From contig NZ_BDCU01000008.1 in assembly GCF_001618425.1 (NCBI RefSeq), positions 62,001 to 126,000 of the forward strand: a stretch of DNA of 64,000 bases. Direction: 5' to 3'. Of this stretch, positions 39,623 to 48,491 are shown one piece after another. The stretch's first letter is position 1, and each line of letters begins with the position of its first letter. The notes beneath the pieces are model-generated. The model worked only from the letters and a program-made list of their open reading frames with translations. It searched no databases and was not told the origin of the DNA. This DNA comes from Nocardia fusca NBRC 14340. GTDB lineage: Bacteria > Actinomycetota > Actinomycetes > Mycobacteriales > Mycobacteriaceae. The position numbers were made by a program, and so were the translations under genes.

Positions 39623-41530
39623 TCAGGCCTCGACCGCGGCCGCCGCGAACTGGGCGTTGTAGAGCCGGTAGTACGCTCCCTCGCGCGCCAGGAGATCATC
39701 GTGCGCCCCGGTCTCCACGATCCGGCCCGCCTCCATCACCACGATCAGGTCCGCGTCGCGGATGGTGGACAGGCGGTGCGCGATCACGAAGCTGGTCCGG
39801 TCGCGCCGCAGTTCCGCGGTGGCCTGCTGCACCAGCAGTTCGGTCCGCGTATCGACCGAACTCGTGGCCTCGTCCAGCACCAGGATGGCCGGTTTGGACA
39901 GGAAGGCCCGCGCGATGGTGATGAGCTGTTTCTCACCCGCGCTGACCCCGGTACCCTCCTCGTCGATCACCGTGTCGTATCCGTCCGGCAGGGCGTGCAC
40001 GAAACGGTCGACGTAGGCCGCGCGGGCGGCGGCGAGGATATCGTCGTCGCTCGCGGTGGGATCGCCGTAGGCGATGTTCTCCCGGATGGTGCCCTTGAAC
40101 AGCCAGGTGTCCTGCAGCACCATCCCGATCCGCGAGCGCAACTGTTCCCGGCTCAACGCGGTGATATCGACCCCGTCGACGGTGATCACACCGGAGTCGA
40201 GCTCGTAGAACCGCAGCAGCAGGTTGACCAGCGTGGTCTTTCCCGCACCGGTGGGCCCGACGATCGCCACCACATGTCCCGGTTCGGCGACCAGTGAGAG
40301 GTGCTCGATGATCGGCGTCTCCGGTTCGTAGCGGAAGGAGACGTCGTCGAATTCCACCCGGCCGCGTTCGGGCGGACGGGTGACCTTTTCGGCCGGGTCG
40401 GGGCTCTGTTCCGGGGCGTCGAGTATCTCGAAGATCCGCTCCGCCGAGGCCACCCCCGATTGCAGCAGGTTGGCCATGGCACCGATCTGGGTGAGCGGCT
40501 GGCTGAACTGGCGCGAGTACTGGATGAACGCCTGCACCTCGCCCAGCGACAGCTGACCCGAGGCGACCCGCAGCCCGCCGATCAGCGCGATCAGCACGTA
40601 GTTGATGTTCCCGAGGAACATCGAGGACGGCATGATCAGGCCGGAGATGAACTGCGCTCGGAAACTGGACTTGAAGAGACGGTCGTTGCGCTCGTCGAAC
40701 TCGGCACCGACCTGCTTGCTGCGGCCGAACGCGGTGACCACCTCATGCCCGGTATAGGCCTCTTCCACCTGGGCGTTGACGAGCCCGGTGTATTTCCACT
40801 GGTCCACGAAATGCGGTTTCGACCGTTTGGCGATCTGGGCGGTCACCACCACCACCGCGGGCACCGTCAGCAGGGCGACCAATGCCAGTAGCCACGAAAT
40901 CCAGAACATCATGCCGAGGATGCCGATCACCGAGAGCACCGAGATGAGCAGCTGGCTCATGGTCTGCTGCAGGCTTTGCGAGACATTGTCCACATCGTTG
41001 GTGACCCGGCTGAGCACATCGCCGCGGGGCGCGGAGTCGAAGTAGCTCAGCGGCAGCCGGTGGATCTTGTCCTCGACATCGGAGCGCAGCCGTTTGATGA
41101 CGCGGTTGATCGCATCGTTGAGCAGGAAGGCCTGCAACCAGCCGAACACCGCGGCGCCCAGGTAGAGGGCGAGCACCAGCGTCAGCACCCGTCCGACCGC
41201 GTCGAAGTCGATGCCGACACCGGGTACGACATCCATCCCCGACAGCATGTCGGCCATGGTGTCCTGCCCCTGGGCCCGCAGTCCGGCGAGCGCCTCCTCT
41301 TTGCTCACCCCCGCGGGCAGCTGCCGGCCGACGACTCCGTCGAAGATCAGGTTGGTGGCCTTGCCCAGCAGGTACGGCCCGGCGATGTTGAGCACCACCG
41401 AGACGATGCCCAGCCCGATGATCACACCCACCCGCATCCGCTCCGGCGTGAGCCGCCGTACCAACCGTTTCAGCGAAGGCTTGAAGGATTTCGGTTTGGC
41501 GTCCGGAGCCCCCGGCGTTCCCGGCCTCAT
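39623..41530 (-). CDS. ABC exporter subunit, canonical ATPase site (Rv1272c-like)
   Basis: 635 residues: six-helix transmembrane domain (about 30-340) and nucleotide-binding domain. Walker A is VGPTGAGKTTLVN (about 405), Walker B ILVLDEATSSVD with the catalytic Glu, and the signature is changed to VSAGEKQL. The ATG is preceded by GAGGAGG. It pairs with the upstream subunit as a heterodimer; size and order match M. tuberculosis Rv1273c-Rv1272c, where Rv1272c has been linked to fatty acid transport. The substrate here is unknown. Confidence 0.9.
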   Translation of the reverse strand: MRPGTPGAPDAKPKSFKPSLKRLVRRLTPERMRVGVIIGLGIVSVVLNIAGPYLLGKATNLIFDGVVGRQLPAGVSKEEALAGLRAQGQDTMADMLSGMDVVPGVGIDFDAVGRVLTLVLALYLGAAVFGWLQAFLLNDAINRVIKRLRSDVEDKIHRLPLSYFDSAPRGDVLSRVTNDVDNVSQSLQQTMSQLLISVLSVIGILGMMFWISWLLALVALLTVPAVVVVTAQIAKRSKPHFVDQWKYTGLVNAQVEEAYTGHEVVTAFGRSKQVGAEFDERNDRLFKSSFRAQFISGLIMPSSMFLGNINYVLIALIGGLRVASGQLSLGEVQAFIQYSRQFSQPLTQIGAMANLLQSGVASAERIFEILDAPEQSPDPAEKVTRPPERGRVEFDDVSFRYEPETPIIEHLSLVAEPGHVVAIVGPTGAGKTTLVNLLLRFYELDSGVITVDGVDITALSREQLRSRIGMVLQDTWLFKGTIRENIAYGDPTASDDDILAAARAAYVDRFVHALPDGYDTVIDEEGTGVSAGEKQLITIARAFLSKPAILVLDEATSSVDTRTELLVQQATAELRRDRTSFVIAHRLSTIRDADLIVVMEAGRIVETGAHDDLLAREGAYYRLYNAQFAAAAVEA

Positions 41531-41601
41531 AGCGCCTCCTCAGAAGCGAGTACATGCGATCCGGCGGAGGCCGCAGCGAAGGCGGAGGTATCGCCCCTCA
41601 T
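41527..41601 (-). CDS. 24-codon ORF between the two ABC genes
   Basis: ATG at 41601 overlaps the stop of the first ABC gene (TATGA) and its own TGA overlaps the start of the second ABC gene in the same way. It reads MRGDTSAFAAASAGS... and ends SEEAL, the same last residues as the upstream subunit (VEEAL), because GAGGAGGCGCTATGAGG occurs twice, 71 bp apart. It may be a product of a short duplication and serve only to couple translation. Confidence 0.4.
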   Translation of the reverse strand: MRGDTSAFAAASAGSHVLASEEAL

Positions 41602-43331
41602 AGCGCCTCCTCCACACTCAGCTGGGATTCGACGATCTCGCGGTACTCCGCGCACTCACGCAGCAGTTCCTCGTGGGTACCGACCCCCGCCATCTCACCG
41701 TCCTCCAGTACGACGATCCGGTCGGCGTCGCGGATGGTGGCGATCCGCTGGGCCACGATGATCACCGCGGCGTCCGCGGTCGCCGGGCGCAGGGCCGCGC
41801 GCAGCCGCGCGTCGGTGGCCACATCGAGCGCGGAGAACGAATCGTCGAACAGATACACCCGGGGCCGGCGCACCAGGGCCCGGGCGATGGCCAGCCGCTG
41901 CCGCTGCCCGCCCGATACCGTGGTCCCGCCCTGCGCGACCGGGGTCTCCAGGCCCTGGGGCATGGCCCGCACGAAGTCGGCGGCCTGGGCGATCTCCAGG
42001 CAGCGCCACAGTTCCTCGTCGGTGGCGTCCGGATCGCCGTAGCGCAGGTTGCTCGCGACCGTGCCCGAGAACAGGTACGCCTTCTGCGGAACCAGTCCGA
42101 TGCGCGACCGCAACTCGGCCAGGTCGAGGTCGCGCACATCGGTGCCACCGATCTCCACCGTGCCCTCGGTGACGTCGATGAGGCGGGGGATCAGATTCAG
42201 CAGGGTGGTCTTACCCGACCCGGTGGAACCGACAATCGCCGCGGTCTCCCCGGGGTGCACCGCGAAATCGATCCCGCACAGCACGGGCTTCTCGGCACCG
42301 GGGAAGCTGAACGCGGCATCACGCACCCGTACCTCGGCGGGATCACCCAGGAAGGGCTTCGGCAGGTCCGGTGAGCGCACCGACGACGGGGTATCGAGGA
42401 CCTCGGAGATACGGTCGGCCGAGACCGCCGCGCGCGGGGCCATCATGGCCAGGAACGATGCCATCATGACGGCCATCAGGATCTGCATGATGTAGGAGAG
42501 CAGCGCGGTCAGCGAGCCGATCTGCATCTCGCCCGTATCGATGGCCTTACCACCGAACCAGATCACCGCCACCGACGTGACATTGCTGATCAGCATGACC
42601 GTCGGGAACATGAGCGCCATCAACCGGCCCACCCGCACCGAGATATCGGTGAGGTCGGTATTGGCCACCCCGAACCGCCACGTCTCGAGCGGCTCCCGGA
42701 CGAAGGCGCGGACCACGCGGATACCGGTGATCTGCTCGCGCAGCACCCGGTTGACCTGGTCGAGCCGGGTCTGCATCTGCCGGAACGCCGGCACCATGCG
42801 GGCGATGATGAAACCCATGCTCAGCGCCAGGGCGGGCACCGCGATCAACAGCAGCCAGGACAACCCGAAATCTTCGCGCAGCGCCATGACGATGCCGCCG
42901 ACGCACATGATGGGCGCCATCACCGCCACGGTCGCGGCCATGACGATGAGCAGCTGGACCTGCTGGACATCGTTGGTATTGCGGGTGATCAGCGACGGCG
43001 CGCCGTACATCCCGACCTCGCGCGCCGAGAACGCGCCCACCCGGTGCAGCAGGGCGCCGCGCAGGTCGCGGCCCGCGCTCATCGCCGCCTGCGCGGCCAG
43101 GAACACCGAGGACGCGGAGGCGATGATCTGCACACCGGAGACCAGCAGCATCCGCAGTCCGGCCGTCCAGATGTAGCCGATATCGCCCTTGGTGACGCCC
43201 TCGTCGATGAGGTCGGCGTTCAGACTCGGCAGGTACAGCATCGCGATCACCGAGATCAGCTGCAGTACCACGATCCCGGTCAACTGTTTCCGGTACGGGC
43301 CCAGGAAACCACGGAGCAGTCGGATCAACAT
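41598..43331 (-). CDS. ABC exporter subunit, degenerate ATPase site (Rv1273c-like)
   Basis: 577 residues: transmembrane domain (about 1-320) then nucleotide-binding domain with Walker A VGSTGSGKTTLLN near 360, canonical signature VSGGQRQRLAIARAL and Walker B VYLFDDSFSALD, where Asp replaces the catalytic Glu. With the changed signature of the partner subunit this gives one consensus and one degenerate site, the usual heterodimeric exporter design. The start lies inside the end of the Rrf2 gene (7-bp overlap), so regulator and exporter form one operon. Confidence 0.9.
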   Translation of the reverse strand: MLIRLLRGFLGPYRKQLTGIVVLQLISVIAMLYLPSLNADLIDEGVTKGDIGYIWTAGLRMLLVSGVQIIASASSVFLAAQAAMSAGRDLRGALLHRVGAFSAREVGMYGAPSLITRNTNDVQQVQLLIVMAATVAVMAPIMCVGGIVMALREDFGLSWLLLIAVPALALSMGFIIARMVPAFRQMQTRLDQVNRVLREQITGIRVVRAFVREPLETWRFGVANTDLTDISVRVGRLMALMFPTVMLISNVTSVAVIWFGGKAIDTGEMQIGSLTALLSYIMQILMAVMMASFLAMMAPRAAVSADRISEVLDTPSSVRSPDLPKPFLGDPAEVRVRDAAFSFPGAEKPVLCGIDFAVHPGETAAIVGSTGSGKTTLLNLIPRLIDVTEGTVEIGGTDVRDLDLAELRSRIGLVPQKAYLFSGTVASNLRYGDPDATDEELWRCLEIAQAADFVRAMPQGLETPVAQGGTTVSGGQRQRLAIARALVRRPRVYLFDDSFSALDVATDARLRAALRPATADAAVIIVAQRIATIRDADRIVVLEDGEMAGVGTHEELLRECAEYREIVESQLSVEEAL

Positions 43332-43858
43332 GATGACCGCACGCTACCGTCTGCCCCGGTGGGGCGGCCTGTGATTTTCGGCGGGTCGGTGCGGTGCGGT
43401 TCGCGGCGCACCCAGGCGCCCGGGTCGGCGGTGAGTGTCCCGATGAATTCCGGCAGACCGTTCGCGGCGATATCGGCCAAGCTCACGTTCTCCAGCACCG
43501 CGCGCAGATTCACCCGCAGCGCGATCCACACCTGCTGCAACGCTTCGGCCACGCCCGTGTACTGCACTTCTTCGGGCCGCAGACCGCGTACCGAGGCGAG
43601 CGGGCCCTCGAGGGCACGGATGACATCGGCGATGGAGATATCGGCGGGCGGGCGGGCCAGCCGGTAACCGCCGTCGGGGCCGCGCCGGCTGGTCACCAGC
43701 CCGGCCCGGCGCAGCTCGGCCAGGACACTCTCGAGCACTTTGGGTGGTATGCGCTGAGCTGCCGCGATGGACTCCGCCTTCACCGCGGCAGCCTGATCGG
43801 ATGCCGTGATCTCGAGCAGGGTCCGCACGGCATGATCCACCTTGGCGGTGATGTGCAC
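43325..43858 (-). CDS. Rrf2 family transcriptional regulator without Fe-S cysteines
   Basis: 177 residues. The winged helix starts MHITAKVDHAVRTLLEIT and includes IPPKVLESVLAELRRAGLVTSRRGPDGGYRLAR, the Rrf2 hallmark. The three cysteines that hold an iron-sulfur cluster in IscR/NsrR are absent; the only Cys is the last residue. It therefore probably senses a ligand other than a cluster-based redox signal. GTG at 43858 is chosen with AGGTCAG upstream. First gene of the ABC exporter operon. Confidence 0.85.
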   Translation of the reverse strand: MHITAKVDHAVRTLLEITASDQAAAVKAESIAAAQRIPPKVLESVLAELRRAGLVTSRRGPDGGYRLARPPADISIADVIRALEGPLASVRGLRPEEVQYTGVAEALQQVWIALRVNLRAVLENVSLADIAANGLPEFIGTLTADPGAWVRREPHRTDPPKITGRPTGADGSVRSSC

Positions 43859-43905
43859 GACTGACCTGACCTTTCGCTGTGCCGGGGCACGGTGACGCGA
43901 CAAAC

Positions 43906-44496
43906 CTAGTCGGCGCCGAGTTGCAGAACCGCGAGCGCCGCGTCCAGCAGCGTCGCCTCCACCACATCATCTCCCGCGTCCTGGGCGATCTCGTTCGAAA
44001 TGAGCGCAACGGCCAGGATTTCCATGGCGGCGCTTGCCCGCAGCAGCCGGACCGCGGTGGGCTCGGGCCCGGCCAGCCAGTTCCGTAGCGCTTTGTTGGC
44101 GTCGACGATCACCGGGTACTGGTCGGCCAGCGCGTTGACGATGGGGACGGCATTACGCAGCATCATCTCGCCTGCGTCGCGGTGCCGGATCATGGTCCGG
44201 ATATAGGACTGCAGAGCGGTCCGGCGGGCAGCGGCGTCCGGAGGCAGCTGCTCGACTTCCTCGGCGAGTGCGCGCAGATCGTCGAGGAGGGGGTTGACGA
44301 TCGACACGAGCAGTTCCAGTTTCGAGGCATAGTGATAGTAGAGCGACGGCTTTGTGATTCCGACCGCATCCGCGACTTCGCGCAGGCTCGTCTCTTCGTA
44401 ACCTTTGGCCACGAACAGCCGCACGGCGGCGTCCAGGATGGCCCGCTTGGTATCTCGACCTGCGGTAACGTGGTCGCCAGTTCTGCGATTCGCCAT
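43906..44496 (-). CDS. TetR family regulator, probable repressor of divergent MMPL gene
   Basis: 196 residues. Helix-turn-helix at about 17-62 (AAVRLFVAKGYEETSLREVADAVG in pieces, then KPSLYYHY). The C-terminal domain is helical. A perfect 14-bp palindrome at 44585 lies in the 256-bp divergent region with the MMPL gene at 44753, so autoregulation and control of MMPL are likely. AAGGGG lies 6-7 nt before the ATG. It stops 47 bp before the Rrf2 gene on the same strand. Confidence 0.88.
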   Translation of the reverse strand: MANRRTGDHVTAGRDTKRAILDAAVRLFVAKGYEETSLREVADAVGITKPSLYYHYASKLELLVSIVNPLLDDLRALAEEVEQLPPDAAARRTALQSYIRTMIRHRDAGEMMLRNAVPIVNALADQYPVIVDANKALRNWLAGPEPTAVRLLRASAAMEILAVALISNEIAQDAGDDVVEATLLDAALAVLQLGAD

Positions 44497-44584
44497 GCTC
44501 GGCCCCTTCTCGTTCTCCCCGTGACAAGTCCGGTCGGCACCGGAAGTCGAGCTTGTTCCTCCGCTTAACCTGCCGGTAGCCTAC

Positions 44585-44598
44585 CTACCGTACGGTAG
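44585..44598. promoter_or_regulatory. TetR operator palindrome CTACCGTACGGTAG
   Basis: A perfect 14-bp palindrome, 87 bp from the tetR start and 154 bp from the MMPL start. The TACCGTACGGTA core is typical of TetR-family sites. The rest of the 256-bp gap shows no gene. Confidence 0.65.
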
Positions 44599-44752
44599 AT
44601 ACATCTGGCGTCCACCGTGTAGGCGGATCCACCGGCTCCGGGCACGCGAAAGCGTCCGGCCCGCGCAGCCCGGTCCGCGATAGCGACGTCGGCCGTCAGT
44701 TCGTCACGCGCATATGACCAAACCGTCCCGGCCTCGCTAGGAGAAATCCCTC

Positions 44753-47140
44753 GTGTCCGTATTCCTGTACAGATGGGGAAAGTTCGCTTTCCGCCGGAAA
44801 TGGATAGTGCTGCCCGTCTGGGCGCTGATCCTGGTACTACTCGGTGGGGCGGCGGCCTCCCTGTCCAAACCGTTCCAGGACAGCTTCGAGATGCCGGGAC
44901 TACCGTCGGAGAAGGCCACCGGCATCCTCGAGGAACATATGCCGCAGATGGCGACGATGTTCAGCATCGATGCGATCAACGGCACCTATGTGATCGCGGC
45001 CCAGAACGGCAAACTCACCGACGAGCCGAATATGGCCGCGCTCGACGCACTGGTCCAGCGGCTGAACGAACTCGATATCGTCGACCACACCGAGCAGGCC
45101 GTCAACCCGGTCCTCGCCACCTCGATGATGCCCGCCAGCCAGGAAGCCGCCAAGGCCCAGGCTCAGGCCGCGGCCGAACTCGCGCCCGGTGAGGCCCCGC
45201 CGCTGCCGGAGCCCAACTGCCTCGACGGCCAGGGCTCACCGGAGTTCAAGGGCATGTGCGGCGGCGCTCCGCTGAACGTGCTCAACGAGAGCAACCCGGA
45301 TACCGTCGCCGTGCTCGACGTGAAATTCACGATGCCGACCTTCTCCGATATCACCGAGGAGAACCGGCAGGCCGCCGAGGCCATCGCCCAGGAAGGCCGC
45401 AACGCCGGCCTGACCGTGGAACTCACCGGCGCCATCGCCCAGACCCAGGCCGAATCCGGCCAGGCCGAGATGATCGGTATCGGGGTCGCGCTGATCGTCA
45501 TGATCATCGCCTTCGGCGCCATCGTGGCAGCGTTCGTCCCGATCGTCACCGGTATCGTCGGTGTCGCCTGCGCGGGCGCGCTCATCCTGACCGGCACCTC
45601 GCTGACCGAAGTCCCGACGTTCACCCCGATCCTGGCCTCGATGATCGGCCTGGCGCTGTCCATCGACTACGCGCTGTTCATCGTCTCCCGGTACAAACAC
45701 GAGCTGGTGGTCCAGGATTCGCCCGAGGAAGCCGCGGGTGTCGCGGTCGGCACCGCCGGTTCGGCCGTGGTGTTCGCCGGACTCACCGTGGTGATCGCCC
45801 TGCTCGGGCTCTCGGTGGTCGGGATCGGCTTCCTCACGATGATGGGTATCGGCGGGGCCATCGCCGCCGGGTTCGCGGTATTCGCCGCCATCACCCTGAT
45901 GCCCGCGCTGCTCGGCGCACTCGGACGGTTCCTGTTCAAGCCGAAACTGCCACTGGTCGCCCAGCACGATCCCGAGGACGACGATTCGATCACCAACGGG
46001 ATGCGCTTCGCCCGCCTGATCGCCCGGGTACCGGTGCTGACCCTGGTGGTGAGCGCGGTCGTACTGGGTGTGCTCGCCGCCCCCGCCACCCAGCTGAACC
46101 TGGGTCTGCCCGGCGGCGACAGCATGCCCGAGGACTCCTCGGTACGTAAGGCCTACGAATTGCAGACCGAAGGCTTCGGCGAGGGCAAGAACGGCGCGCT
46201 CGTGGTGGCAGTCGATCTCTCCGAGACCCCGCAGGATCAGCGCGACGCCGCGCTGACCGCACTGCGGGACGAGCTGGCGAGCTTTGAGGGCGTGGACTAC
46301 CTGAGCGTCGCGCAGCCCAGCCAGGACGGGCAGGCCGCGCTGTTCCAGGTGGTGCCCGATTCCGGCCCGAACAGTGCCGAGACCCAGGACCTGGTGGCGC
46401 ACGCTCGCGACGCCGAGGCCGCGCTGCAGGACCGGTATGGCATGGAGTACGGCGTCACCGGCCAGACCGCCATCTACGCCGACGTCAACAGTGTGCTGCT
46501 GACCAGCATCATCCCGTACCTGGCCATCGTCGCGGCGGCCGCGTTCGTGCTGCTGCTGCTGGTGTTCCGATCCATCCTGGTACCGCTCACCGCCGCGCTG
46601 GGCTTCCTGCTGTCGATGGCGGCGACCTTCGGTGTCACGGTGCTGATCTTCCAGGAGGGGGCCTTCGGCATCGTCAAGGACACCCATCCGATCATCAGCT
46701 TCCTGCCCATCGTGCTGATCGGCCTGGTGTTCGGGCTGGCGATGGACTACCAGGTCTTCCTGGTGACCCGGATGCGCGAGGAGTACGTGCACGGCAAGGA
46801 CCCGAAGGAGGCGATGGTCAGCGGCTACCACCACGGGGCCCGCGTGGTCACCGCGGCCGCGATCATCATGATCTCGGTGTTCGGCGGCTTCATGCTCTCG
46901 CCGGACATCACCTCCAAGTCCATGGGCTTCGCCCTGGCGGCGGGTGTGTTCTTCGACGCCTTCCTGGTGCGGATGGTGCTGATCCCGTCGCTGCTGGCAC
47001 TGCTGGGCAAATGGGCCTGGTGGATGCCGGCCTGGCTGGACCGGATCCTGCCGGATATCGACGTCGAGGGGACGAAGCTGCGCGAGCTCCAGCAGCGCGC
47101 CAAGACCCCCGCGGTCGAGTCGGAACCCGCCGGAGTCTGA
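44753..47140 (+). CDS. MMPL family RND transporter
   Basis: 795 residues. First helix WIVLPVWALILVLLGGAAA (about 16-34), a periplasmic loop with a Cys pair (NCLDGQ, MCGGAP), then two core halves each with the Asp-Tyr relay pair (SIDYALFIVSRYKHEL near 305; AMDYQVFLVTRMREEY near 665). The length and SSD-like helices fit mycobacterial MmpL-type exporters of lipids or drugs. GTG start with AGGAGA 8-9 nt before it. Divergent TetR gene and palindrome point to substrate-induced expression. Confidence 0.92.
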   Translation: MSVFLYRWGKFAFRRKWIVLPVWALILVLLGGAAASLSKPFQDSFEMPGLPSEKATGILEEHMPQMATMFSIDAINGTYVIAAQNGKLTDEPNMAALDALVQRLNELDIVDHTEQAVNPVLATSMMPASQEAAKAQAQAAAELAPGEAPPLPEPNCLDGQGSPEFKGMCGGAPLNVLNESNPDTVAVLDVKFTMPTFSDITEENRQAAEAIAQEGRNAGLTVELTGAIAQTQAESGQAEMIGIGVALIVMIIAFGAIVAAFVPIVTGIVGVACAGALILTGTSLTEVPTFTPILASMIGLALSIDYALFIVSRYKHELVVQDSPEEAAGVAVGTAGSAVVFAGLTVVIALLGLSVVGIGFLTMMGIGGAIAAGFAVFAAITLMPALLGALGRFLFKPKLPLVAQHDPEDDDSITNGMRFARLIARVPVLTLVVSAVVLGVLAAPATQLNLGLPGGDSMPEDSSVRKAYELQTEGFGEGKNGALVVAVDLSETPQDQRDAALTALRDELASFEGVDYLSVAQPSQDGQAALFQVVPDSGPNSAETQDLVAHARDAEAALQDRYGMEYGVTGQTAIYADVNSVLLTSIIPYLAIVAAAAFVLLLLVFRSILVPLTAALGFLLSMAATFGVTVLIFQEGAFGIVKDTHPIISFLPIVLIGLVFGLAMDYQVFLVTRMREEYVHGKDPKEAMVSGYHHGARVVTAAAIIMISVFGGFMLSPDITSKSMGFALAAGVFFDAFLVRMVLIPSLLALLGKWAWWMPAWLDRILPDIDVEGTKLRELQQRAKTPAVESEPAGV

Positions 47141-47157
47141 TCCACCGGTATCTCATC

Positions 47158-47194
47158 GGAACGGCCGGCGTCCGCAGCGGACGCCGGCCGTTCC
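47158..47194 (+). terminator. Terminator after MMPL gene
   Basis: Perfect 18-bp arms (GGAACGGCCGGCGTCCGC and its complement) around one base, effectively a long stem with a small loop, 17 bp after the stop and followed by GTTTCC. Confidence 0.8.
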
Positions 47195-47279
47195 GTTTCC
47201 GGATCACTCGTCGATCGGCTCCAGGCGGGCAACTCCGCTCGGCGCGGGTGCACAGTTCCCGCGCGCCGGGCGACTCGGC

Positions 47280-47999
47280 TCAGCGCCAGGCGGGCAGCTC
47301 CGGCAGTGGCTGCGGCAGCGTACGGTCCGCGCCGCGTCCCAGCAGCCAGGCCAGCAGCGCCGACGCCGGGCCCGCCACCACCTGCTCGGGCTCCCCCGCC
47401 CCGACGATCGCGGTGAAACCCGTATCGCTCGCCTCGAGCGTAAAAGGCCGCACCCCCGCACGCCCGCCCAAATCGACGGCGGCCTCGGCGAGCAGTTCGG
47501 CCACGAAATCGGCCGGCCAGTGCGCATGGGTGTAGCCGGCGTCCAGATCCAGGTGGTGGATCAGCACCTCCTGCAACCGCATCCACGGGATCCGGGTGGC
47601 CTCGATCGGGGTGCCCTGTCTGGTCCGGACCTCCGCCCGCCACTGTTCGGTGGAGAGGACCCCGGCCATCCCGGTCAGCCGATCGGCCGACTCCACCAGA
47701 TCGGCCCGTTGTTCGGCGAGCGGCCGCGACGCCCCCGCCTCGATATCGGAGTCCCGCAGCGCCGCACTGGCGTACTGCGGCGTCTCCACCCCCGTGTGCG
47801 CCCAGAGCAACAGATTGACCAGGCTGTCGGCATTGCGGGACAGATGGGTCAGGACATGGCCGCGGGTCCAGCCCGGGAGCGCGGAGGGGGCGGCGACCGC
47901 CGCGTCGTCCAGAGTGTCGACGGTGGCTAGCAGCGCACGGGTGGCGTCGGTGACCGCCTGCGTCCGCGCGGTGAGCAGTTCGATGAAATCGCTGGGCAC
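47280..47999 (-). CDS. Maleylpyruvate isomerase/DinB-type mycothiol-dependent enzyme family protein
   Basis: 239 residues. The N-terminal DinB-like four-helix bundle has LPGWTRGHVLTHLSRNADSL (metal His near 47) and LQEVLIHHLDLDAGY (further metal ligands, about 140-150), then a C-terminal domain with LLAWLLGRG. Members of this family use mycothiol or simply bind a metal; the reaction here is unknown. GTG start. It lies 27 bp downstream of vsr on the same strand and may share its transcript. Confidence 0.82.
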   Translation of the reverse strand: MPSDFIELLTARTQAVTDATRALLATVDTLDDAAVAAPSALPGWTRGHVLTHLSRNADSLVNLLLWAHTGVETPQYASAALRDSDIEAGASRPLAEQRADLVESADRLTGMAGVLSTEQWRAEVRTRQGTPIEATRIPWMRLQEVLIHHLDLDAGYTHAHWPADFVAELLAEAAVDLGGRAGVRPFTLEASDTGFTAIVGAGEPEQVVAGPASALLAWLLGRGADRTLPQPLPELPAWR

Positions 48000-48026
48000 G
48001 GCTTCGACACTACTTCCGGGATACGT

Positions 48027-48491
48027 CTACGTCCCAGCGGTTTCCGGTCCCGGCGGATCGGCCCCCAAGGCGGCCTGCACCCGGTCGGCGGCCCGCACCG
48101 GATCCTCGTGTTCCCAGATCCGGACGACCTGCCAGCCCGCCTCGCGCAATGCCGCGTCGGTGGCGCGATCCCGCGCGACATTGCCGGCCAGTTTCTCCGC
48201 CCACCAGGCGGCATTGTTCTTCGGGTCGGTGGCGTGGTCGGGGCAGCGGTGCCAGAAACAGCCGTCCACATAGACCGCGATCCGCCGGCGCGGGAACACC
48301 ACGTCCGCGCGGCGCCGCTGCCCCCGGATCGGCGCGCGGTCCACGAAATAGCGCAGGCCCCGCCGGTGCAGCTCGCGGCGCAGAGCCAGTTCGGGGGCGG
48401 TGTGCGCGCGCCGCTGCCGCGACATCCGCGCGCTGGTCGCCGCGTCGGTCGGCGGCCGCCACGAGCCGGCATCGGAAGGGTCGGCGGTCAT
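48027..48491 (-). CDS. vsr: Very short patch repair endonuclease
   Basis: 154 residues. Vsr nicks at T:G mismatches that arise when 5-methylcytosine deaminates. The family core is present: MSRQRRAHTAPELALRRELHRRG, then RADVVFPRRRIAVYVDGCFWHRCPDHAT with the catalytic Asp and zinc-binding Cys/His, and WQVVRIWEHE at the end. The start overlaps the stop of the methyltransferase gene by 4 bp (ATGA), so the pair is translationally coupled. Confidence 0.93.
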   Translation of the reverse strand: MTADPSDAGSWRPPTDAATSARMSRQRRAHTAPELALRRELHRRGLRYFVDRAPIRGQRRRADVVFPRRRIAVYVDGCFWHRCPDHATDPKNNAAWWAEKLAGNVARDRATDAALREAGWQVVRIWEHEDPVRAADRVQAALGADPPGPETAGT

